In this document: positions 46,041 through 58,203 of the stretch, piece after piece
Numbering within the stretch: the stretch's first letter is position 1
Layout of the letters: each line of letters begins with the position of its first letter
NCBI GenBank assembly: GCA_944739405.2
Contig: OX123186.2
Coordinates: 86,531,034 to 86,595,033, forward strand
Direction: 5' to 3'
Length of the DNA: 64,000 nt
Source of the DNA: Euclidia mi
Taxonomy: Eukaryota > Arthropoda > Insecta > Lepidoptera > Erebidae
Translations under genes and position numbers: made by a program
Notes under the pieces: model-generated
Told to the model about the DNA's origin: nothing
What the model saw: the letters and a program-made list of their open reading frames with translations, nothing else
Databases searched by the model: none

Positions 46041-47769
46041 TGCTAATGCTGTTTGTTTTTTTTTTGCCTGAGACTTGTACTCTCCGCAAAATCACAGGAC
46101 TGTTTAAACGGTTTATAAAGACAAGTTTTTTTACTCTTGAATTATTTATCCATAGTTCTATTTAAAGTAACTGCGTGTCAAAGCCAAGACAGATAAAATA
46201 TATCAGTTATTTGCGCTTTATTGAATATATTCCCATATAGATCCCACGGGATATATGAGTAACTTGATACTATTGGGAGCACGTTACCGCAACTTTGAAA
46301 TAAACTAACAAGACACGAATATAGGAGGCGTACGAAATACTGCGAATTGTATGTCAGTGTAGTTTTGTGAATACTGCACCGAATATTAATGTTGGATTTT
46401 CAGGCACGATATTTTTTTTTTAATACTGCAAATCTTTAAGGATATCTCTCTTACGTCTCGATTTGTATGGAAGTACCAGCTATTTATGTCACATGTCAGT
46501 CTAGTTCTCTCTTTCTCTCTCTAACAGTTAGTAATACTTAAATACTAAAAAAATTTACTAGCGCATAACATGTCTTATATGATTCTAAGTCAATTTTGGG
46601 CTTAGAACCAACACATACATGTAAAAATAACCTATTATCTTTCACCGGTACATAGTTGTGACTTAATGTTGTGTATTTACAAAACTTATCCCTACTTCAC
46701 TCAAAATAGTCGTAGTAGATCTGAATTAATTTAGATTTCCAGTTACAGAAATCTAAATTAATTCAGATCAACCACAAAAACAAGCTTCATCTTCATCGTC
46801 AATTTACGTTCGCATAAATTCTAACAAAATTTGTTTGGTTTTCAGTGATTCCAATAATTATTAATATTGGAGAATATAGGAAGGCTCTGAGAGAAATCAA
46901 CAATGTTGAGTGTTAGATTGTTCGTTTCTGGATAAATTTAATTAACAACGGCTCTAATATTGCAGCCGACATTTTACAAAACAGTAAGTCTCTGTTGCAG
47001 GTATTGTCACTTGCAGCAAATGAACAATAAGGCAATATTTTCTATAAATTCTTTTTTTTTGCCGAGATGAATATATGTATTGTTGGGCATTACATCTTAA
47101 ATAAGAATATAATCTTCGTGAGTAGATAAAAGTGTATATGCCCTATAATGCTGACGTTGATTCGTGTTGCTTTGTGAATGAGACTATTAAGAGTATAAAG
47201 CATTAAATTATGAGGTATGACTGTACCTATTAAAATTAACACCTTATAAGCAAGCCGATTTGAGACGCAAGTGGTGTTTAAATATTGTCATTTAAAAACT
47301 TATTTACAGCCTCAAGAAACCCAAAATATGTCACGTCTTTATTACCAAATCACACCTAATATAGTACCTAATATAAGTATTAAAACTTTCGAATAAAGTA
47401 ATAGCACAGTAATCAAATCATATAAGATGATGGAATTATGAAATTTCCATAAAACTATATCTACGAAAAGCATATCGCTAATACCAACATCATAGATCCA
47501 TGAACATCAATAGCTTATGAGATCGCAAACCCTTACATTTTTCTTCCTAATTCCACGTTCATGGTTGTGGGACGGAATATCCGTTAGCGCCACTTCACGC
47601 GACATAAAGCTTTTATGGAGACCCCACCATCGCAGGGCTGTACCGTTCAGTACTAGTTTGTTTAGGTAGCCTTACCTTGTCACTAAAAGATATGGTTTTC
47701 ATTCACGCGCTCTATATCATCGTCCCAGATAATAACAATTGAATACGCATAAAACTTCGAAAAGTCAGT
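46041..47769. other. Unassigned AT-rich stretch with a perfect hairpin
   Basis: A 22-bp perfect inverted repeat (46718-46739 and 46748-46769, 8-base loop) is the only structure noted. No gene was recognised. Confidence 0.6.
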
Positions 47770-47955
47770 GGTGCGCGCCGTGGATTGGATCCCTATGCAT
47801 GGCAGTCTGTTGGCATATCCACTAGGCTATCCCTGCCTAATACACGCACTGCATGTGTGCGTATTAAATTTTATCGCTCCGTGCCTCAGAAAGTACGTTA
47901 AGCCGCCGTAACTGGTTGACATGAAGATCTTTGTCAGTCGTTACGGGGATAGACA
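47770..47955. mobile_element. Rearranged SINE: reversed head, forward body
   Basis: GGCAGTCTGTTGGCATATCC (about 47,801) matches the head seen at 11.57 kb and is tRNA-like only on the reverse strand. The body CCGTGCCTCAGAAAGTACG ... GTCAGTCGTTACGGGGAT runs forward. In the 11.4-kb copy both parts are reverse. Confidence 0.6.
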
Positions 47956-48329
47956 GAGCCCATGAATACACACTGATCTCTACCACGGAATATCGCTATC
48001 CGTATAGAATTCAGTTGTCAGACACAGCTGTAAAATCTGGTTGAACCAAAAAGACAGTGAGCGGATCCCAATCTAGCAAGCAAGACGCAGTCATAGATGC
48101 TAGGACGAAAATTATGACTTTCTCAATACACTGCTTGGATGGTGACATGATTAAATCTGTTTTTGAATGCTCTTCTCGCTTTAAGAATAGATTCTGTCGC
48201 ATTCAGACTCAAAACAATACATTGTGGATCACACAACGTATTCTGCAAGTGGCGATTTAATCCACATTACTCAGAGCAGTACTGTACTGCATTGACGGCA
48301 AGGCTACCTTCATACATGCTGACTCGCGT

Positions 48330-48600
48330 CTATGATATGTTAGCGCTCTGATCGAAAATCTTTACTGTATTCAATGTTTGTTTAATTGTTTTTCGTGTGA
48401 GTAAGTGGCCACCTCTAGTGTCGGATTTTTCAGAGGGCCCGAAGACGTCCGACATGGCCGAACGATTCTTATCCTGAGACAAGAACCGACCGACAGCTTT
48501 ACGTGCCCTCTGAAGCACGGTAGCGCTCAGATGTAAATGCTACACGTGGTCACCCAGCCTAGTGGCGACCTGTACAAGCGTTGCTTTACTTTGCTCATCT
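48330..48600. repeat. GC-richer unassigned repeat-like patch
   Basis: GAGGGCCCGAAGACGTCCG and ACGTGCCCTCTGAAGCACGG stand out from the AT-rich surroundings and look like interspersed-repeat sequence. No class can be assigned. The short reverse frame here has no resemblance. Confidence 0.4.
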
Positions 48601-49046
48601 GTTACAAACGTCAAGCCAAGTCTCGCTATGAGCGCTACAGCGCTACTGTGCTACTGTATTCTATAATTTGTATTAATTATTTTTAAATTTCCCAGTGACA
48701 CAGGAATATGAATTGTTTCTGTTGTAAATAAAATGTGAGAGACCCACTAACCGATTTTTTTTTTCAATTTTATAGATAAACAAATAAAGCTTTTGAGCTT
48801 CAATATTATCCAGCCAGTACTTAATTGCATAATTAGCTAATTTGGTTCAGTATGGCTTCAATAGCTTAATTTGTAATTATATCTACACGATAGACGTTAT
48901 TAGGTCAGAGAACCAAGCAGAAAACAGTCTTTATGTAAATTGTGACATTCAAAATCTTGTTGTTTTGCGTTATTTTTGTCTGTTGGTTGAATATTTGTAA
49001 AGTCTAGTTGATTGAATCAGGCGTTAACTTGGCGGAACTCCATTGT

Positions 49047-49364
49047 AACCTAATGGAAGGAAAGAGGAACCCACCACGCACCCTCCGATTGACCACCCCA
49101 ACTATTGCAATAGAAAAAGGTTGACAATACCGAACTCCTCTACAAGGATAAGGGATATAGGAATGGTATGGGTTCCAGGGAGATACCTGACTTGCAGTAT
49201 CCCGCTGTATGCGCCTACTATTCTTCGACACGTGTTTCGCCTCTCGCACGAGGCATCCTCAGGAGCGATGGGCAACGACTGAGCCTCAGTCGTTAGGAGC
49301 GATGGGCAACTTCCAAGCAAAATCCGAGGGTGCGTGGTGGGTTCCTCTTTCCTTCCATTAGGTT
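49047..49364. mobile_element. 318-bp foldback element with 39-bp inverted repeats
   Basis: The arms 49047-49085 and 49326-49364 are complementary over about 39 bases (AACCTAATGGAAGGAAAGAG...). Between them are CGACACGTGTTTCGCCTC, CGAGGCATCCTCAGGAG, a small palindrome CGACTGAGCCTCAGTCG and two copies of AGGAGCGATGGGCAAC. No convincing TSD was seen. Confidence 0.8.
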
Positions 49365-50729
49365 ATTTGTAAAGTCTTCCATGATGTATCTGGGGGCACG
49401 GCAGTCCCCCCGCCAAGTCGAGCAAAAAAGCTGCACGGTCGTACCATCCTTTTCTCGAAGCAATCCAGGCCATTTTTGACCCCCCATAACTTCGTTGTGA
49501 ATATAACTAGAAACCTGAATTTTCAGTAACCAAGCAGGCATTGTATAAACACAGTATTTTTCAAATATCAATTGAACACAACTAGACAAGTTAATGTTTC
49601 TTAATTTTGTCACTCACTGACCAATCATCAAAAGTCTAAGGCACTTCTAGCAAGCATAGAAACTTCAAATTTTGAATAAAGTTAGTGTTTAGCGTATGAA
49701 TAAAGGAAAAACTAAAACATTTTTCAATTTCAGTCCAGGTATCGAAATAGAATAACTTTGTAATCCCATATAAATATATAGGATTACAAAGTTACATTTG
49801 CAGTTAGGGCTTTGGGAAATTCATTGTTGGTATACAAGAAGTAGAAGGTACGGAAAGGAAAAAAGTAGGACTATCTACAAAAAGAAATGAGATCCCATAA
49901 AAAACAATACTTACAAACAATAAGTCAAAAAACCAAGTCTCGCTACTCAGTTCTTCTACCGTAAAAAGTTGTGAGATACATTTAATACCAAATCGGTTAT
50001 TAATTTATTCAGTCCCTACTTAAGGGATCTTAAATAAATAGATGGACTTGGCAATATAATAATGCGATAGCATTAACAGCTATTATGTTTATAAGTAAGA
50101 ACGTAACAAGTTAATCAAACCGTCAATATATCAAAAGAAAACTGCCAATAGATACCAAGCACCTTAGTTCAAAACATATACGTTTATTTGACTTCAACAC
50201 GATTCGTAAGTCCCTTTTTTAACTCGGGATGCATCCCTTTTTCCAGCTTACTAAGCATTCGCGAACAATTCTTTGAACAAAGTCAAAAAAGTTTGCTGAA
50301 AACTATTTTGAGCTTACTTTCCCTATTCCTTATCGTATGTAGTTTATTTACTCGTGGCAACCCTGCCTTTAGTCCAATTTATTCTGTGTAGGGTCCTCTT
50401 CTGACGTATGCGGGTAGTACTTCATTCAGAGGCCGAAGTCTATTGCATATTTGCAAATGCCTTCGATGGCCGACTCTTTGACTTATGTTTGATATATATA
50501 AATGAAGAGGTACCTGAATGATAATTTATTTGGGGATAAGGTTCAGAAAGGGCCGAGGTTTAAGGGGATGCTATTTCATTTTCTTGTGATCATAGACAAG
50601 GTTTATTAAGATACCTGTGGCTGTAGTGACATTTGCAGGTTGCGTTGAAACGTACTTTGCGCCTCTTGTCTGACCTGCGGAGATTTTATGTTACCATATG
50701 ATTTCTGAGCCAGAAAATGTGTTAATCAA
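49365..50729. other. Unassigned stretch with a 14-bp hairpin
   Basis: TAACTTTGTAATCC (49753-49766) is complementary to 49781-49794. Otherwise nothing recognised. Confidence 0.55.
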
Positions 50730-50835
50730 TCAGCCTATTGCAGTCCACTGCTGGACATAGGCCTCTCCTAACATATGCCACAATGGCCGGTCCTCTGCCT
50801 TCTGCATCCAGCCTGCCGCAGCCTCTTTTTTTAGG
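50730..50835 (-). mobile_element. RTE 3' tail, reverse strand
   Basis: CAGCCTATTGCAGTCCACTG and CTGGACATAGGCCTCTCC are the complement of the RTE tail at 36.93 and 61.54 kb. Only the last 100 bp or so are present. Confidence 0.8.
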
Positions 50836-52142
50836 TCGTTGACAATGTGCTTACCTACTGTAAGTAAATCTTTAACACGTCAAATCCGAACACGAAAAAT
50901 ACTCGGTAGTCAGTCGCAAGCTTGTTACCGACTATGAAGAAAACAAATCTAATATAGCCAAAAATTCAATATTTAATAGACGCCTCACGCACTAGGATTA
51001 TTTATTGAGTCACAAGGAACTTTACATACCTACAATCAAATAACGGACACAGACTCAATACCAAAAAGTTTTGCCCCGAGTGGGAATTGAACTAAAAGCA
51101 CGCGACGCAATTCTAAACGGCCAGGCAACCGCTTGAAATCTACGTCATCCATGTAGGCACTGTGTACGTACTTCTTAGGGCTAAAAGGTTCACCAATCGC
51201 CAAGACAGAGGACAACGACAAAATTCATCTTAAATACAAGTTTGTTGACCAAGACTACAATTTATCAAGTCGTATCGACGCCCCTGGCCCAGAAGCCCAG
51301 AAATTTGCAAGTCGCAGTCCAATAAACGTTAAGCCAATAAGACATTGTTTGAAAATCCCTATGGAATTTCGCTGGTATAAATCGGTCGGTGTCCCGTGCA
51401 GCGTTACCGCGCTGCAATCTACTGCACTCGCTCAATAAGCCTCGTTCGAAAGGCAAGTGACGTGCCCTATCTGTCAGCTCAGGATTTATAGATATTTGGC
51501 GATAGTCAAAAACACCGCTTTTAAAGCGCTGTGAAAATGGAATGCGCTTGATTTTTTTGGGTTTCGAATTCGAATGGAAAATGGTTGGACTTTGTTCGTA
51601 CAACAGCAGTGTGAGAATACGTGTGTAATGTGAATTTATCGACCAATTTGAGAGAAAATAGACGCCTTAGTCATGTGGAAATTTTTAATAAATAAATAAA
51701 CTAAATTATTACTTATTGTCTACTGGTTTCTTCTGAGCGACATGGATGTTGTCTACTCCTACAGCAAGTAGGTACAATTCTAATGTATGACGTCTATTAA
51801 TGCGTTCAGTACCTAGTACTTTCCTGAAAATGTAACAAATATAGCCACGAACTCTCACAAACCTTCAGGTTTATAATACGAGTAAGAAATAGGATAACTA
51901 ACTAAGCTCGTCACTTGATTGACGTGGAATTTAGTTCCTTCGTTGACAGCTGAATAAAAACAGCCTTTCAAGGGAATTATGATTAGCTTTTTGATGCTCC
52001 CTTTCATCAAAATCAATTCTGTAGTAGATAAAACCTTTACGATTGTGCACCCAAAGCTTCCTCACGCATCATTCTGTCTATTAGTGAAAACCATGTCTTT
52101 TGAGTTCATCTCGAACAGATCGGCGGCAGACTTTTATAAAAT
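50836..52142. other. Unassigned; weak promoter-like cluster
   Basis: TATAAAT at 51376 has two CCAAT boxes upstream (51319 and 51334), followed by a less AT-rich stretch to about 51,480. No coding exon is recognised downstream. The reverse frame 51,265-51,603 has no family resemblance. Confidence 0.35.
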
Positions 52143-52372
52143 TACCCACGAAGGGGTAGGCAGTAGTGTAATATTACACTCACATTTGGCCACGTTATGA
52201 ATTTTAGGTGCCATATAAGGGGGCGAGCCTATTGTCGTTATCGGGCACTTTGCCAGACTCTGTGCTGCTACTGAGAATTCAGAAATACTCAGTAACACTT
52301 TTGCCCAAACCCGGAATCGAACGCGGGACCTATCAGCAGACGCTTGCGCTACCCACTGAACTACGCACGTGG
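52143..52372 (-). mobile_element. tRNA-derived SINE, reverse strand
   Basis: On the reverse strand a head with B box GTTCGATTCCGGGTTTGGGC is followed by TCTCAGTAGCAGCACAGAG, GTGCCCGATAACGACAATAG and a truncated 3' end (TACCCCTTCGTGG). It is of the same family as the SINEs at 9.3, 19.1 and 58.2 kb. Confidence 0.83.
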
Positions 52373-53519
52373 TTTTTTTAAATGTTGTACCGAATCCAAA
52401 AAAAAAGTTTTATTTTATCCCCACAAAGGTACTTCAATCTCTTCAAAGGGTTGTTTTGCGTACCCGTGGGAGGACAAAATGTGGTCCTGTAAGTATGAGG
52501 CACGCAACTTTGATGTGTTGCAAGTCACATAGCTGCATACTTTATGAGGCTTTGTCACGACACGGAATGCCACGTAGAAGTACTCTTATACGAACTGGGA
52601 GACGGTTTATATGAGACGATTTTGGTGGAAAAATAAGATCACACGTTTATTTTGGTTGTGCTGCATATAAATTACTGTGGGAACTGCGTGGTAGTGTATA
52701 TAAAAGTAAGTGCTCTTTTTAATTAGTAGTAGTTTTAAGAGCGTTAACGCCGATTTTGGCTTCTTGACACAAAATATGTACTTTTCAAAGCTTGCCATCT
52801 CAGTGAGAATATATCTTACGAATCTGTAAATTACATATTATTATAGGAAATATCTTCTTCTATAGGTTTGAGATAGGATTTTTTATATTATGAAAGTATT
52901 TGTGACATACGGCCATATAAACAAAGAGAGTTTTCGATTTTTCCCTGACGGAGCTAATTTTAAAGCTTTATATATTCGAAATCCCTTGTAAATTTCAGAC
53001 ACAAACTCGTTTATATGATTGTACATATCCTCAACAAAAAAAGCTAGTGAGGATTTATTTTTTATTTAGACCCAAACGTAAATAATCATACTATAATCAA
53101 AGTGAAATTTACGACAAAAAGCTACTGCTAAAATCGTTATTTTTACGATAATTCGTGCTTGTTTTTTTCAAAATAAAGAATTTATATATAGAAGAATATA
53201 TTCTTTAACGAAAATCTTCAAAAAAAAAATTTTATTTGGTTAAATTTTATTCAAGACATGCATTTTAAAATTACTCTAAAACTACTATAAAACTGCGCGC
53301 GTAAAACGTTGCAAATCAGTACGCCGCGAGGCCCTCCAAGGTGTGGACGTATCGCTCGGAGCTCCGCAATGACCTCTATTGAACTCAAGCGTTGGGTGCA
53401 GTTATAGTGCAACCGTGACATCTTGGTGTGATTTTGGCAAGTAAAATATATTATGTTATATTTTTTTATCATATTATTAATGATAATAATTTTCGAAAGA
53501 ACATTTCTTTTTTTTTCAG
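52373..53519. other. Unassigned; possible upstream exon of the YqaJ gene
   Basis: A CAA|GTAAAA donor-like site at 53440/53441 and a TTTTTTCAG acceptor at 53519 would bound a 79-bp intron. The stretch before it (53,290-53,440) is less AT-rich, but I could not match it to a protein. Confidence 0.4.
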
Positions 53520-53660
53520 ATTCTGTTGCAATGGAATGAAATAAATAAATGCGGTTTGTTAATTGCCAAAGATTTCGTTTTCCTAGGGCCCTCACCCGAC
53601 AGCGTGTTTGAGGGAGGTATTATTGAAATCAAGTGTCCAATTACAGCAGATGGTATAGAC

Positions 53661-54689
53661 TAGGGCTTTCATCCCGGGAGTCTCGGTCTCGAGAATCTCG
53701 AAGATTTTGTTGTGCATCCCAGCTATCGAGACTTTTGAGACTTGGGTTAAATAATAACCATTATTCAAATTTTTTTGTTAAACTACTGTTTACGGATTTT
53801 ATCGCAATAAATAGTTTGATTGAGAGTACATTTAAACCTAATGACCTAGAAACTACATTATTTATTACTATCCGACGTTTCGATGTCTTTACAAAAGTTT
53901 TAGTCACGGAAGACTGAGGTGATATTTCCAGTATTAAATTTATAAGTTATTTCAAAGAACCTGAACATTGTTCAACTTTTGGTGTTACTATTTACGCAGA
54001 ATGAAATCACTTATGGTGTCTTTAACCTTCTTGGGTTTCATTAGCCTCACACACAGCAGACTTAGTCGAGAGTCTACTCCGTGTGAACATATACAACAAG
54101 ATGTTGATCTGTGAGGCTATTGAAATTTAATAAGTCAAGTGCGAGTTGGACTCGTCCTTGAAGGGTTCCGTTATAGAGGTATCCACTTAACATACCCATC
54201 ATCTTCACCTAATCTAATATCACTATAATTTTTTCGCCACCAAACATAACTTTGTTTTCTATAGTGTTTGTATAAACGACAAAGTTATATATGCGGTTTT
54301 TGAATATGTGTTATATCTCAAAAGCTGACTCCATCTCATTCAAAAGAATTTTTGTTGGAAGCTTTTATTACAACGTATATATCTTTTTCAGGTTCGTCTT
54401 TCTCTTACTCTAAAAGTTAGAGGGAGGGAGACACTCGTTATCACTTTGGAGCCGTTTATCTTTTAAAAGTTTGACTTTGAGAAACAATAGTATTAGAAAC
54501 CTCAAATTATTTTTTAAACATGTATCTAAAGATACGCTGCATGTACATGAAAGACGAAACAAATATAGTGAAACTTTTTTCGAAAGAGTCTCGAACGTCT
54601 CATTCTTCTCGGAAATTTCGAGACCAGGCTGTCTCGACATTTTTGTCCCGGGATTCGAAAATGTATCGAGATTAGGGCTTTCGGCCCTA
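53661..54689. mobile_element. hAT-type non-autonomous element, 1029 bp, in the YqaJ gene
   Basis: The ends are TAGGGC and GCCCTA, with CCCGGGA and TCTCGAGA-like motifs just inside both. It is flanked by GTATAGAC (53653-53660) and GTATAGAT (54690-54697), an 8-bp TSD with one change. The interrupted gene reads across the TSD. It contains a further nested repeat (54,131-54,400). Confidence 0.85.
54131..54400 (-). repeat. Partial GGGTTCCGTACC-type repeat, nested
   Basis: CAAGTGCGAGTTGGACTCG and GAAGGGTTCCG match the complement of the right end of the repeat at 42.3-42.8 kb. The far end is not defined. Confidence 0.65.
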
Positions 54690-54952
54690 GTATAGATGCC
54701 GCTAACGATAAAAAATACGTATTGGAATTTTGATGGTTGGTACCATCGGCCGAAAACACAACTGGTTTTATCAGTTACCAGTTCAACTACACATTGCATA
54801 CAAGCATCTGTGTCCATTGGCGGTCTGGACAGGAAAATAATTGCCATGAAAGTTGCAAAAGTTACTCGAGACGATGAATATTGTGCCAACAGTTCAACCT
54901 ACTATTTTATTACCATAAGTGCCTTTTAGCTGAAATAGTTGACCCACGTTAA

Positions 54953-57580
54953 GTGTAGGTCGATGCCACTTAGAAGCACTACCTTCTAAGCTAACCCTTT
55001 TTGTACCTTACAATGTGAAATTTAATAAAAAATATATAATTTATATGTTTTATTTTCTTAACGTACTAGAGTTACAGAATAGATACTACTTACGTACAAG
55101 CATCTCTTCTCAAACCAATTTATTGAAATTGCGACTCTTGCTACTAAGCAACAAAGTGCAATTCAGCTCGCATAAACACTCAGTGCCTAACGCGATATTC
55201 ACCTAACCGTTCCCCCTCTTTTCTAACATATAACGCTGTCGCTGTCTGGCGTGGAGTGACGCGCTAGCTGTCGCGCTAGGGTTGTCGACTTGCCACTGCT
55301 ACTATAATATTTATTCATCGTCTTTCTACCTACTTGACCACGTACCTAATAATAAATAATTATCCTATAAGTATCATATCCCACTATTTGAGCTCGTAGA
55401 ACTAAAACCACAAAAATTCTGGTCGTTTACATTTTCACTATACTAATTCTTAGTTATTTCCTAAACGCGTAAACTGATTTACATGATTCGGACGCGGGCT
55501 TGGAAGCCGCGCGAAAGTGTAGGCACTTATTGCTGTAGGTACGGTCGAGTGAAGGAGGCCTGCTAGAGTAACGATGAAAAGCTGGTTCTATTTTTACTAG
55601 CGCAAAATTTTGTTTTACTATTGTCTGTTCTGATATTAACTTGATAAGCACGTACAAAATTGATTACCTATAACTGCACATTGGTAAGGAAAGCTCCTAA
55701 AATCGAATGTGATACAGGTAAAAATACTTTTCGTTAATAATAGTTTTCGGCGGTGCCCATGCAAATAATATTGATGTAAAAATATATAATAATAATTTAA
55801 TTTGATTAAGTAAATCCAACAGATGCCTACCCTACCTAACGTCGCGTCGCTTATGAGTTGAACGGATCAAAATGATTTAGCTTGACTATACTGCCAAGCA
55901 ACACGCTGACTCTACGCACACAGCTGCGCGGGCGTCAGTGTTAGTGAGAAAGCGCTGCATTTACCTAAACTTGGCGCCGCGGATTTGACGTTAACGCTCT
56001 TAATAGTTAATGTTTGGGTGGAAAGGCTAGTAGTATAACGAACTATCCACAAATAATTTTTTATTACTTTACATATCGCGAAATTTCAATCAAATACTAC
56101 CCTAAGACAAAACTTAACCCACTATCAACAAAAATTAATTCCAACCGTACCTCATGACCTATAAAACTCTACAATACACGACGCCAACAGCACAAGCACC
56201 CAATGAATTCTAAACGAAACCAATAAGTAGTCAGAATAAAGTGGAATCTAGATGTAAAACTAGACGATATTGAATTCTTATCTGAGGATCATTACTCTGT
56301 CCGGATATTGCGATACCGACTAGCGATCGCACAGGTACGATGCTACGAGCGATTTCAGCTACATATTATTTCCTTTACTTGTTTTTATTTTGCGCCAGTG
56401 AGAAATGTTTCGTTATTTTCTTTTCTATGTTTTAATTGAAAACGTTTAAAGTTGGTTTAATGTTTGTAGGGAAGTGTTTAGGTACAACTCTTTGCACGTA
56501 ATATGTTGATATTGTTATAAATAAGTTTTCTTTCATATTAAGGACCGCACTAGAAATGCATCCTGCATAGTAGAGGACTCGAATATTCAGGTACTGGGGA
56601 TAAAAAACACCAGATTCGAAACAACAACTTGTTGTTTGGGTAGATCGCACCAAATGTTGTTCCATATTAAAATCGAATCCATAATACTCAAAGCAGTGTT
56701 AAATGGCGAGGCGGTTGTTTAAGTAATTACGCCATATATGTGTAGCCGATATAATCGAAGTTGTTCACTAAAACTTATTTGAAATTATTCTAGCCTGAGC
56801 CTTTTTATGATGAGGCCTGCTACGAGTAAGTTCTGAGGCGCTTATTTGAGAAAAGAGGAATATATATCCAAAAGATCTATTGATAGCTATAAATGTAGAG
56901 CTTACTTCTATACATCGGTGCACAAATAGAAATAAGCTCTTCATTTTCTCTCTTGTGCATGTGAGCTGGTAGCTGCAATCTCCGTTGAAACCCTCCCTTC
57001 TAGTATATTCTTGCCCTCCCACTGAGTTTCTATGTATTCCAATATCATACAATTTCTTGCGTCACCGCTCCATTATCTTTGTCTAATCACTTTACTCATC
57101 TCATTCAATCCCTATCCTTCATCTCTCACCCACTCCTACCACTTTCTTTGCCCATAAAGTCTCATTACTGTTCGTTGTCTTTGTTTCCTTCCTAACTGTA
57201 GGAAGTAACTTGTACACGATTCTTTGCGTACAAAATCTTTTAGTTAGGGTTACTGATCTCACGTATAATCACAAAAAGCCTATTGGTAACTACTAATTAC
57301 AAGCGCAAACGTTTGTACATAAAGACACCGTCGACAAACGTTACGATTCTTTGTATATCTTTTTAATCCATTCTTCGTACCGCCACGCTGAACGATATCT
57401 AATCAGAGGCAACATCAACAGTTAAATAATTCTACGTCGCTGTGTGAACAGCGGTAACAATGATTCCATTAGCTTTGTGTTCTGGTAAGATTACTCGTCT
57501 TCTGAGAAAAGTTCGACTCATGAATACTACATGTACTTACTTATTATTATTGGTAGTATGTTATTATACGTCATTAAGGA
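54953..57580. other. Unassigned stretch with CpG-rich patches
   Basis: CpG-rich patches at 55,235-55,290 and 55,905-55,990 (CACAGCTGCGCGGGCGTCAG) might be regulatory, but there is no TATA box or coding exon to support a gene. The rest is AT-rich and unassigned. Confidence 0.4.
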
Positions 57581-57584
57581 ATAC

Positions 57585-57640
57585 AAGTTCTGCCCGCGGC
57601 CTCGCCCGGCTTGAATGTCGGATATCACGGCAGAAGTTAG
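57585..57640 (-). mobile_element. Possible Helitron 3' end, reverse strand, decayed
   Basis: On the reverse strand CCGGGCGAGGCCGCGGGCAG precedes AACTTGT. This resembles the Helitron hairpin and CTAG|T end, but with CTTG instead of CTAG. No 5' end was found. Confidence 0.35.
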
Positions 57641-58203
57641 CCTATATGTTATTCTGTTTTTGTATGGATAAGCCGAATAAGAATATATTACCGACCTAAT
57701 AATTTCATAACTGACAAACCTATACAACTAAATACGTTTTTATGGCACTTGCAACATGGATACTAGAAACAAAGACCCACAAAACACATCAGAGAAAACA
57801 AAATTAAGTAAGGAGAAAATCATGACTCGGTACAACTTCTTAGAACCTAATGAATTGCAAACTTACACCACCAATTAATTCCCATTCTATTGACGCAGTT
57901 TGCTACCATGGAATATTCGAAATACTTGCCAAAGCGCCTCACGTCAGTAGTAACACATAGAATTCAGCACGACAGTCATTTTGTTAAGGATGTATATAAA
58001 ATATGTTTATTTGTTTGTATGTACCTAAAAATCTACGTAATTTTGTTCGTTTAAATTCATTTTCTTTGATCATATATTACACCTACTTCATTTCTCTCTA
58101 CACGACTTTGAGGAAGACTGAGAGAAAATGCCTACTATGGCATTACGTCCGCCTGTGTACATTGTGTATGTATATGAAATTTAAATAAATAAAAAAAAAT
58201 AAG

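Larger units (their letters stand above)
53520..54952 (+). pseudogene. YqaJ-type (lambda-exonuclease-like) nuclease gene, split
   Basis: From the acceptor at 53,519 the frame reads NKCGLLIAKDFVFLGPSPDS, then IIEIKCP. This is the PD-(D/E)xK core of YqaJ-family exonucleases, with D in SPD and E-x-K in EIK. At 53,661 a hAT-type element interrupts it and supplies the TAG. After the element (54,690) the frame resumes with DAANDKKY and breaks at TGA 54731-54733. Later conserved parts survive in shifting frames: LHIAYKHLC with AVWTGK, KVTRDDEY, and CLLAEIVDPR at 54,920-54,949. The family degrades DNA ends in phages, and such domains are also found as passengers in eukaryotic DNA transposons. Whether this was host or element cargo is unknown. 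Confidence 0.75.

Noticed and set aside
51265..51603. 112-residue reverse open frame
   Set aside because: No similarity or motif; the length is compatible with chance in a less AT-rich patch.
54410..54889. 159-residue reverse open frame as a gene
   Set aside because: It crosses the end of the hAT-type element into the nuclease relic, so it cannot be an original gene.
57060..57180. Pyrimidine-rich tract as a regulatory element
   Set aside because: Simple composition bias; no adjacent exon or promoter.
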